Source: Pseudomonadales bacterium (GTDB lineage Bacteria; Pseudomonadota; Gammaproteobacteria; Pseudomonadales; Pseudohongiellaceae). From it: DNA of 52,818 nucleotides. Position numbers and translations under genes: made by a program. The notes under the pieces were generated by a model. The model ran no database searches. It saw nothing but the letters and a program-made list of their open reading frames with translations, and was not told where the DNA came from. This document shows positions 1-6,286 of this stretch, piece by piece (the first letter of the stretch is position 1; each line of letters starts with the position of its first letter). The stretch covers positions 1 through 52,818 of the forward strand of contig JANQJM010000203.1 in the NCBI GenBank assembly GCA_028281635.1. Direction: 5' to 3'.

Positions 1-75
1 CTATATTTTGGACTCGATCGCTGATCTGTCAGCCTTGTTAACCAAGCACTAATGCATCAGGGTCTTTCAGTCCAC

Positions 76-103
76 TGGACAACACTTCTACTGCTCTTAT
101 ACT
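76..103 (+). promoter_or_regulatory. candidate sigma-70 promoter of the regulator-kinase pair
   Basis: TGGACA at 76-81 and TATACT at 98-103 are separated by 16 bases, which places a start near 110 and leaves a leader of about 30 bases before the regulator's TTG codon. A small dyad, GTCC-ACT-GGAC at 70-80, overlaps the -35 element. It loosely resembles half of the TGTCCC/GGGACA sites further downstream, so autoregulation is conceivable but weakly supported. No -24/-12 element is visible here. Confidence 0.4.
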
Positions 104-140
104 CCACTATTCAACAACCAGATTTCGCAGGGAGCAAATT

Positions 141-1511
141 TTGGCAGTCCTTATTGCTGACGACGACAAGGCAATCGTAAAAGCACTTACTTTGCTATTG
201 GATAGTGAACACATGCGGTCTGTAGCATGTAGCACACCTGCAGAAGTTTTGGATCGAGTGAAAGAAGCTTCGTTCCAATTGGCACTGATCGATCTTAACT
301 ATCATGAAGACACAACGTCCGGCAAAGAAGGCTTAGAGCTTATTTCTGAGATGCGTAAGCTGGATAGTGACCTTCCCATAGTAGTGATGACTGGTTGGGG
401 CACAGTCAATATCGCAGTTGAAGCCATGAAACGAGGCGCTGTGGACTTTATTGAGAAGCCCTGGGAGAAGAACGATCGTCTCATCAACACCATACGCACT
501 CAAATTCAATTGCGTAACGCTTCTCGCCAGGAACTGAAGCTGAAGACAGAGAATCGCTTGCTTAAGAATCAGCAAGCGAACACCAGTCACTTAATCTGTG
601 AATCACCATTGATGAAAGAAGTGATTAACCTGGCCGATCGCGTTGCCGGCAGTGATATGCCCGTACTAATCACCGGAGAAAACGGCACGGGTAAAACCTT
701 GTTAGCAAAATACATTCATGAGCAGTCGGCGCGGTCAGAGAATGCCTTCGTTGCGGTCAATATGGGAGGCATCTCCGATTCCATCTTCGAAAGTGAGATG
801 TTTGGCCACATTAAGGGAGCGTATACGGATGCGAAATCTGAACGAGTTGGTCGGGTTGAGCTTGCAGAAGACGGAACGCTTTTCATGGATGAGATAGCCA
901 ACATGCCTACTCAACAGCAGGCAAAAATACTAAGGCTACTCGAAGAGTTTCGCTATGAGCGACTGGGAAGCTCACAAACCCGGGAAGCGTCAATACGAGT
1001 CATTTCTGCCACCAACGCGGACCTGGATAAACTGATTACCGAACAAGGATTCCGCCAGGATCTCCTTTATCGCCTCAACGGGGTGGCCCTGGAAATTCCA
1101 CCGTTGAGAAACAGACAGGAAGATATCCTGCCCCTGTCCCAACAATTCTTGCAGAATGCAAATGCCCATTATGATTCTGCTGCAAAGGAGTTCACATCCC
1201 GAGCTATGAGAGAACTGCAGACCTACAGCTGGCCCGGAAATGTCAGAGAGCTGCAACATGTAATAGAGCGGGCTGTACTACTCTGCAGTCGAGATGCTAT
1301 TGATTCTATTGATTTGCAATTGACATCCAAGATAGATGAGCCAGGTGTCGCAGTTCAGGATGAGTTTTACGAGATGACTCTGGAAGAAGCCGAAGCATGG
1401 TACATCCATCAAGTCATTGAGAAGCACGCCGGCAATCATACGCAAGCAGCCAAGGCGCTCGGAATCAGCAGATCGGCTCTATACCGCCGAATAGAAAAAA
1501 CAAGGCATTAA
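141..1511 (+). CDS. sigma-54-dependent response regulator, NtrC/AtoC type
   Basis: This is a transcription activator that works with sigma-54 RNA polymerase when phosphorylated. Domains in order are a receiver (residues about 1-120, acidic pocket DDD at 7-9, predicted phospho-acceptor Asp51), an AAA+ domain (about 150-380) with Walker A GENGTGKT at 179-186 and Walker B GTLFMDE at 245-251, and a C-terminal Fis-type helix-turn-helix (about 425-453, HAGNHTQAAKALGISRSALY). The sigma-54 contact loop reads GAYTDA (226-231) instead of the usual GAFTGA. The start is a TTG codon with GGAG six bases upstream. The gene lies directly before the kinase, one base apart. Two consensus -24/-12 promoters downstream, each with a dyad site, are its likely targets. 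Assignment to the family is firm; the signal and regulon are inferred from neighbours. Confidence 0.96.
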   Translation: MAVLIADDDKAIVKALTLLLDSEHMRSVACSTPAEVLDRVKEASFQLALIDLNYHEDTTSGKEGLELISEMRKLDSDLPIVVMTGWGTVNIAVEAMKRGAVDFIEKPWEKNDRLINTIRTQIQLRNASRQELKLKTENRLLKNQQANTSHLICESPLMKEVINLADRVAGSDMPVLITGENGTGKTLLAKYIHEQSARSENAFVAVNMGGISDSIFESEMFGHIKGAYTDAKSERVGRVELAEDGTLFMDEIANMPTQQQAKILRLLEEFRYERLGSSQTREASIRVISATNADLDKLITEQGFRQDLLYRLNGVALEIPPLRNRQEDILPLSQQFLQNANAHYDSAAKEFTSRAMRELQTYSWPGNVRELQHVIERAVLLCSRDAIDSIDLQLTSKIDEPGVAVQDEFYEMTLEEAEAWYIHQVIEKHAGNHTQAAKALGISRSALYRRIEKTRH

Positions 1512-1512
1512 G

Positions 1513-2865
1513 GTGTCTCCACCCCGCTCTCAATCTGGCAAACCCGTAACACGCCGAGTCTCATCGGAACAAAAACTCTTTCTGTCTGTACTAATCAGTG
1601 CAGTACCGGTGGTATTGCTTTTGTTTTACGTATTTACCGATGAGGAAATCTCTCTCACGTTCAAACTGACGATCTCTGGCTTTTGTCTTCTCTGGTTATT
1701 GGCTGTTGCAGCGAGTGTTCGTGAGAATTTTGTTTATCACTTGCGGACGCTGAGCAATCTCATTGAAGCGATTCGAACTGAAGACTACAGCATGCGTAGC
1801 AGCCGGGTTAGAGATCCTGGAGAGCTGGCGGAACTTTATCAACAGATTGACAATCTCACTCACCAGCTAAGAGCAGTTAAACAGCAGGAACTGGAATCCG
1901 AAAAACTACTGGAGCGAATCGTCAACCAGATCAACGTGGCGATTGTTGCCTGCGACGACAAGGACAATATACGACTCGTCAACCGGCTTGCGAGCAAGCT
2001 ATTGGATGTAAAGCCCGACGAGCTTATCAGCAAACCGTTCAACGAAACGGCCTTGGCTGACGTCGTGGACGAGGAAGGATCGAAACTAATTGATCACGAC
2101 TTCCCAGGGTCCGCCGGTCGCTGGCAGGTCAATGTACAACCCTATCGCTATCAGGGTAAGCCGGGCAAGATTGTGTTTATTACCGACCTCAAGCAAGTGT
2201 TGAGTGAAGAAGAGATAAGCGCCTGGCAACGGCTCATTCGCGTTATCGCCCATGAGGTAAACAACTCACTCACGCCGATCAGTTCTATTTGCCAGACTCT
2301 GGAAACTCATCTGGAGAAACTCCCTGAGCTGAATGACACTGATCTCAAACAAGGATTAGCAGTCATCGAAGAAAGGGCCAAAGGCTTGCGCGATTTTATT
2401 TCCGTCTATGCAAGAATTGCCAAGTTGCCCGACCCGCACAAAGTCTCATTTCCCATTGAAGGTTTAATGACCAAAGTCCAGCGATTCTTTGCAGATCAGC
2501 CAGTCGTCACCAAGGAAGTAGATACCGACCTGACTCTGTTTGGAGATCCTGTCCAAATTGAACAAGCGTTGATAAATCTGGTTAAAAATGCTGTTGAGGC
2601 AAACCTAGGTGCTGAGCAGCCCGTTGAGCTGGACTGCGTCCGTAAGGCTGGGTATGTGGAGTTTTCAGTTCTGGACAACGGATCTGGTATCAGCAATCCC
2701 GCAAATTTATTCATCCCTTTCTACACTACCAAGGAAAAAGGTGCCGGTATCGGCTTAGCACTCAGTCGACAAATAGCAGCCAAACATGGTGGACAAGTCA
2801 TCTTGGAGAATCGCAAAGATCTTGCCGGTGCTATCGCGCGATTGCAATTACCCATTACAGTCTGA
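1513..2865 (+). CDS. membrane sensor histidine kinase, NtrY-like
   Basis: This is the likely partner kinase of the preceding regulator. Two membrane segments (about residues 22-42 and 48-69) are separated by only a handful of residues, so there is almost no periplasmic sensor domain and the signal may be read in the membrane or cytoplasm. A HAMP-like linker (about 70-125) is followed by a PAS-like region (about 130-230). The phospho-acceptor is His247 in HEVNNSLTP. The ATPase domain has an N box (NLVKNAVEA), a G1 box (DNGSGI) and a G2 region (GAGIGLALS). The start is GTG, with AAGG seven bases upstream and inside the end of the regulator gene, so translation is probably coupled. The short loop between the membrane segments resembles intramembrane-sensing kinases that monitor envelope or peptide stress; that comparison is an inference. 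Confidence 0.95.
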   Translation: MSPPRSQSGKPVTRRVSSEQKLFLSVLISAVPVVLLLFYVFTDEEISLTFKLTISGFCLLWLLAVAASVRENFVYHLRTLSNLIEAIRTEDYSMRSSRVRDPGELAELYQQIDNLTHQLRAVKQQELESEKLLERIVNQINVAIVACDDKDNIRLVNRLASKLLDVKPDELISKPFNETALADVVDEEGSKLIDHDFPGSAGRWQVNVQPYRYQGKPGKIVFITDLKQVLSEEEISAWQRLIRVIAHEVNNSLTPISSICQTLETHLEKLPELNDTDLKQGLAVIEERAKGLRDFISVYARIAKLPDPHKVSFPIEGLMTKVQRFFADQPVVTKEVDTDLTLFGDPVQIEQALINLVKNAVEANLGAEQPVELDCVRKAGYVEFSVLDNGSGISNPANLFIPFYTTKEKGAGIGLALSRQIAAKHGGQVILENRKDLAGAIARLQLPITV

Positions 2866-2873
2866 TCACACTG

Positions 2874-2903
2874 TGTCCCTTAGCCGGGACAATCTACTGT
2901 CCC
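2874..2903. promoter_or_regulatory. activator site 1: TGTCCC dyad upstream of the TPR-like gene
   Basis: A perfect dyad TGTCCC-N6-GGGACA occupies 2874-2891. A third TGTCCC half-site lies at 2898-2903, exactly 24 bases after the first half-site. The first half-site is 104 bases upstream of the -24 element at 2978. This position and symmetry fit an enhancer for the NtrC-type regulator encoded just upstream. It could also fold as a hairpin after the kinase gene, but no T-run follows, so termination is less likely. Confidence 0.75.
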
Positions 2904-2977
2904 ATTTTTAAAAACAACCTACTCGCTAGCGTACGTAACCTTATTGCAAGGCCGCTAAAACTCTGTGTTTGAAGATT

Positions 2978-2993
2978 TGGCACGATGGTTGCT
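2978..2993 (+). promoter_or_regulatory. sigma-54 promoter 1
   Basis: TGGCACG-ATGG-TTGCT matches the sigma-54 consensus TGGCACG-N4-TTGCW at every fixed position. Transcription would start about 12 bases downstream, giving a leader of about 100 bases before the ATG at 3105. A longer open frame beginning at 2985 lies inside this promoter and is therefore not the real start of the gene. Confidence 0.85.
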
Positions 2994-3104
2994 GCTCACG
3001 TTTTCAATACACGGGATTTCATTAGCAACCTTAGAGCACTATCACGAACAAACATGCCGAATGTCGTCCCGCTACAGAAATTTAATGTTGTAAGGAGTTG
3101 GCCA

Positions 3105-3767
3105 ATGAGAAAGCTTTCCAATCGACCAGGCAATAAAATTTTCCCGCTTGTGCTGCTTGTTGTGTTCATTTCTTATACTGCCGAGGCTGAGTCTGCCAGC
3201 CCTGCATTAAGCATCGTCGAAAGTTTTGAAGAAATCTATCTGACAGTAGACATTGACGACCAGGCCGAAAGAATAGAGCCATTGCTTAATGAAGCGGAGC
3301 TGTACCGCGACAATAATCCCAACGAAGCAGAAGCCTGGTTTGCCAGTGCGTTGATCAGAAGTGCGTATGCCCAGACACAGGGATTACGCGCGCTGAGATT
3401 GGCGAGGACTTCGCGGGATGAATTTGAGAGAGCCATTGTGCTGGACAATTCTGCACTGGGCGGATACTCGCAGGCATTTCTGGGTCGACTGTATTTCACA
3501 TTGCCGGGATGGCCCATTAGCTTCGGCAATGATGACAAAGCTGAGGAGTTGCTGCTGGAAGCGTTATCTATCAACTCAGAGACTGCAGCCAACAATCTGT
3601 ATTTCGCTTTGTACCTGATATCCCAGGAAAGATATGACGAAGCCCAAGATTACCTGAATCGTGCCAAAGCGGCGGCTCCAAGACCTGAGTTTCCAAACTG
3701 GGATGCCGTGCTGCAAAGGGATGTGGAACGCGCGTTAGCGGAGGTCCAAAACGAGCTCCAGCGCTAG
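3105..3767 (+). CDS. exported TPR-like protein
   Basis: This 220-residue protein has an N-terminal signal peptide: basic MRKLSNRPGNK, a hydrophobic core PLVLLVVFISY, and a likely cleavage after AEA near residue 28. The rest is helical and TPR-like. Recognisable repeat signatures include NPNEAEAWFASALIRSAYA, a central GWPISFGNDDKAEELLLEAL segment, and RYDEAQDYLNRAKAAAP near the end. TPR folds bind proteins, so a periplasmic role beside the transporter is plausible, but no specific function can be read from the sequence. The start at ATG 3105 was chosen because AAGGAG lies seven bases upstream and a signal peptide begins there; the in-frame extension to 2985 overlaps the promoter. It has its own sigma-54 promoter and dyad site and is separated from the adaptor by a second such module, so it is probably co-regulated with the transporter. 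Confidence 0.85.
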   Translation: MRKLSNRPGNKIFPLVLLVVFISYTAEAESASPALSIVESFEEIYLTVDIDDQAERIEPLLNEAELYRDNNPNEAEAWFASALIRSAYAQTQGLRALRLARTSRDEFERAIVLDNSALGGYSQAFLGRLYFTLPGWPISFGNDDKAEELLLEALSINSETAANNLYFALYLISQERYDEAQDYLNRAKAAAPRPEFPNWDAVLQRDVERALAEVQNELQR

Positions 3768-3786
3768 GGCTGGTAAATGCTTAAAC

Positions 3787-3816
3787 TGTCCCGATTTTGG
3801 GACAGTCGATTGTCCC
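3787..3816. promoter_or_regulatory. activator site 2: TGTCCC dyad upstream of the transporter operon
   Basis: A perfect dyad TGTCCC-N6-GGGACA lies at 3787-3804. A further TGTCCC lies at 3811-3816, again 24 bases after the first half-site. The first half-site is 103 bases upstream of the -24 element at 3890, against 104 bases in the first module. The repeated geometry argues strongly for a functional binding site for the NtrC-type regulator. Confidence 0.8.
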
Positions 3817-3889
3817 AACTTTGGCGAAATCAGTCTTTCAGATTTTTCCAAAAACTAATAAATCCATATATTTTAATGAGTTACATTAC

Positions 3890-3905
3890 TGGCACGGGGT
3901 TTGCT
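3890..3905 (+). promoter_or_regulatory. sigma-54 promoter 2, driving the transporter operon
   Basis: TGGCACG-GGGT-TTGCT matches the sigma-54 consensus. The predicted leader to the adaptor ATG at 4066 is about 150 bases. This is the only clear promoter found upstream of the array. Intergenic gaps downstream are mostly under 60 bases, so this promoter may drive a very long transcript, possibly helped by weak internal promoters that I cannot identify. Confidence 0.85.
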
Positions 3906-3984
3906 GTTAATACTGTGCTGGTCAGTGCTCACTGTTAACCAAACTCGAATAGGAGTTGATACCAGATTGGTAGTGTGGAGCAGC

Positions 3985-4056
3985 ATGCAATCTAGAAAGG
4001 GGAGCCTGGCCAGCATTGAACATGACGACGCGTCACCAACTACTCTGTCACGATGA
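3985..4056 (+). CDS. possible 23-residue leader peptide
   Basis: A short frame starts at ATG 3985, with GGAG four bases upstream, and ends in TGA nine bases before the adaptor start. The peptide is polar (begins MQSRKGSLASIEHDD) and has no hydrophobic stretch. It could be a translated leader that couples to the adaptor gene, or a chance frame in the 5' untranslated region. The AGGAG near 3951 is too far away to serve it. I see no run of regulatory codons. Confidence 0.25.
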   Translation: MQSRKGSLASIEHDDASPTTLSR

Positions 4057-4065
4057 GAAAGTCAC

Positions 4066-5316
4066 ATGGACAAAGTCCGCAAAAAGTCGAAATTTGCCGT
4101 AGTCAGAAAGATCGCGCTCAGTGTAGTAGCCATAGCTGTCCTGGTCTCGGGCGCTATTGCGATCGCTAATATTGATTTCGAAAGTCGCCGGGTTGATCGG
4201 GATACGCTGCTGATTGGCACGGTTGAACGCGGTGATTTGGAAATTCGCATTAGTGCCAATGGCCAACTACTCCCCAGAGACCTCGAACTCATCTCTGCAC
4301 AGGTGGAGGGAAGAGTCGCCCGTGTGCATGTTGATCCAGGCGATGAGGTTACAAAGGGACAGCTACTGGCAGAACTCACCAATCCACAATTAGTTAATGC
4401 GGCTGAAGAAGCCTACTCCGCCTGGGAAGGTGCGGTTGCCGATTTGCAGGCTTTTGAAGTTGAACTGGAGAATCAGATACTGAACCAAGAATCGGAAGTG
4501 ATGAGGGTTCGGTTCCAGCTTGAAAAAACTAGTATGGAACGGGAGAGGAAACGACCGCTACATCAAAAGGGAATTATCCCGGACATCGAGTTTCAGCAGA
4601 TTCTCCTCGATGTTGATCAATTACAACAAACTCTTGAGATTGAAAATAAACGACTACAGCGCAATCGTGACAATATGCAAACCTTGTTGTCCGTCAGAGA
4701 ATCACGGGTCACCCAACTCGCACGGGCGTTGGACCGGGCAAACAACAACGTCAGCAGTCTCGAGATTACCGCCGGTATAGATGGCATCGTGCAGGAATTG
4801 GATCTGGAACTTGGTCAGCAACTCATGCTGGGAAGTCCTATCGGTAGATTAGCCCGGCAGGATTTACTCTATGCTGAACTGAGAGTACCAGCACGTCAGG
4901 CTGGGGACGTTGTTAGAGGACAAAACGTTGTAGTTGATACGCGCAACGGCACGGTCAATGGAGTGGTAACTCGCATTGATCCAGGAGTTACCGAAGGGAC
5001 TGTCATCGTCGATGTGGACATACACGATGCATTGCCACGCGGCGCGCGTCCTCAGTTACAGGTGGAAGGCATCATCTACGTAGCCCAGATAGCGGATGCG
5101 CTACACGTCGGCAGGCCGACATTCATTCGTACAGATGCGGAAGTCACGATCTACAAACTGGATGATGTGGGTGAGTACGCTGAACGCATCAATGTGCGCA
5201 TGGGCAGAGCTTCTGTCAACAGAGTGGAAATCCTCGATGGCCTGGTGCCCGGGGACCGGGTTATTTTGTCTGACAGCAGCGACTGGCAGGATCACGACCG
5301 TATCCTATTAAACTAG
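4066..5316 (+). CDS. HlyD/MacA-type periplasmic adaptor
   Basis: This is a membrane fusion protein of the kind that links an inner-membrane ABC exporter to an outer-membrane channel. An N-terminal anchor (about residues 14-34) follows a basic MDKVRKKSK tail. A biotinyl-lipoyl half-motif lies at about 65-105 (VEGRVARVHVDPGDEVTKGQLL). A charged coiled-coil hairpin spans about 110-225 and is followed by the second lipoyl half (ITAGIDGIVQELDLELGQQL), a beta-barrel, and a C-terminal membrane-proximal domain (VRMGRASVNRVEILDGLVPGDRVIL). The length of 416 residues is normal. It is the only adaptor in the window, so if the permeases act as MacB-like exporters they must share it. No TolC gene follows it, unlike many MacA-MacB-TolC clusters. 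It is first in the operon behind sigma-54 promoter 2. Confidence 0.94.
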   Translation: MDKVRKKSKFAVVRKIALSVVAIAVLVSGAIAIANIDFESRRVDRDTLLIGTVERGDLEIRISANGQLLPRDLELISAQVEGRVARVHVDPGDEVTKGQLLAELTNPQLVNAAEEAYSAWEGAVADLQAFEVELENQILNQESEVMRVRFQLEKTSMERERKRPLHQKGIIPDIEFQQILLDVDQLQQTLEIENKRLQRNRDNMQTLLSVRESRVTQLARALDRANNNVSSLEITAGIDGIVQELDLELGQQLMLGSPIGRLARQDLLYAELRVPARQAGDVVRGQNVVVDTRNGTVNGVVTRIDPGVTEGTVIVDVDIHDALPRGARPQLQVEGIIYVAQIADALHVGRPTFIRTDAEVTIYKLDDVGEYAERINVRMGRASVNRVEILDGLVPGDRVILSDSSDWQDHDRILLN

Positions 5317-5387
5317 ATAGCAAATCACCCTGGCCACAAGCACGAGTGTGGATAGGCAGCAGCAAGTAATTAGTACAGGAATTGATT

Positions 5388-6134
5388 ATGACTGGTAGAA
5401 CATTGATCCAACTTGAGAATGTCAGCAAAACCTACAAGGTCGGTAAGTTGGAGAGCACTGTCCTAAGCGACATCGATCTGACTATCTCCGAGGGGGAATA
5501 TGTTTCTATCTGCGGGCCTTCCGGCTGTGGCAAATCTACCCTGCTTTCCATCATCGGCGTGCTGAATGGCGCCACAACTGGTCGTTATCTGTTCGATGGC
5601 GCAGACATCACCAGCATGAAGCAGTCCGAGCATGCACGAATTCGTAATCGTCAAATTGGGTTTATTTTCCAGGCATTCAATCTTAGTTCGGAAATGACAG
5701 CAGCGGAAAACGTTGAGCTTCCATTGACCTACCGAAAAGAAATGGGTCGAAAAGAACGTAAGGAACTAGTGGAAGAAATGTTGGACAAGATCGGCATGAC
5801 TGATTTCGCCAATCACTTTCCGGCACAGCTTTCCGGCGGCCAGCAACAAAGAATTGCCATTGCACGAGCGTTAGCAGGAAAACCAAAAATCATTCTTGCA
5901 GACGAGCCTACCGGCAATCTGGATTCCAAGGCTGCTGCTATCGTAATGGATATTTTCGACCGACTAAACGCCGAAGGTACAACTATCTGCCTGGTGACCC
6001 ACGATCCACGCTCTGCCTCCAAAGCAAAGCGTCAGGTGCATTTGTTTGATGGACGAATTGTCGATGGCCCTAAGGAAGAAGGGTCGAACGAAGACAGCAA
6101 TGGAAGTAACTCAAATCACTTACATGCTGTTTAG
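5388..6134 (+). CDS. ABC transporter ATPase 1, MacB/LolD type
   Basis: This is the cytoplasmic motor subunit for the FtsX-fold permeases. Walker A GPSGCGKST is at 43-51, the Q-loop Gln95 is in FIFQAFNL, the signature LSGGQQQ is at 148-154, Walker B IILADE is at 168-173, and the H-loop His205 is in VTHDPR. The ENVELPLTYRK segment after the Q-loop is typical of the MacB/LolD/FtsE group. ATG 5388 is preferred over an upstream in-frame TTG at 5382, because AGGA lies seven bases before the ATG but only one base before the TTG. The C-terminus ends in a 25-residue polar, Asn/Ser-rich tail that the second ATPase lacks. It stands immediately before the first permease block (tails ending LRYE), with a 152-base gap holding a hairpin. 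Confidence 0.95.
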   Translation: MTGRTLIQLENVSKTYKVGKLESTVLSDIDLTISEGEYVSICGPSGCGKSTLLSIIGVLNGATTGRYLFDGADITSMKQSEHARIRNRQIGFIFQAFNLSSEMTAAENVELPLTYRKEMGRKERKELVEEMLDKIGMTDFANHFPAQLSGGQQQRIAIARALAGKPKIILADEPTGNLDSKAAAIVMDIFDRLNAEGTTICLVTHDPRSASKAKRQVHLFDGRIVDGPKEEGSNEDSNGSNSNHLHAV

Positions 6135-6203
6135 TATGACGAACACAAGGGGGAGTACTGCATGCTGGCGACAAATTATGGACAAGAGAACGCCAGTCTT
6201 CCT

Positions 6204-6235
6204 AAAAATTGCACACATGGATGTGTGATTTTTTT
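6204..6235 (+). terminator. hairpin with T-run between ATPase 1 and permease 1
   Basis: CACACA-TGGA-TGTGTG (6212-6227) is followed by A and seven T. An A-run at 6204-6208 can extend the pairing with the T-run. It resembles a weak intrinsic terminator or attenuator. Because the permeases lack another obvious promoter, partial read-through is more plausible than full termination; it would make adaptor and ATPase 1 more abundant than the permeases. A second, looser inverted repeat (CTGGCG at 6165-6170, CGCCAG at 6191-6196) lies just upstream. Confidence 0.45.
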
Positions 6236-6286
6236 GGCAATTCGTGATTTCAGATTACACCAATGATTAACAGGATCTACTGATCG

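Noticed and set aside
2866-2903. Intrinsic terminator after the kinase gene
   Set aside because: The dyad is not followed by a T-run, and the same dyad recurs at a matched distance from the second sigma-54 promoter, which favours a protein-binding site.
2985-3104. N-terminal extension of the TPR-like protein
   Set aside because: It overlaps the -24/-12 promoter and lies upstream of a clear ribosome-binding site and signal peptide.
6046-6228. Small plus-strand frame overlapping the end of ATPase 1
   Set aside because: It is out of frame with the ATPase, runs through the hairpin, and has no ribosome-binding site or recognisable content.
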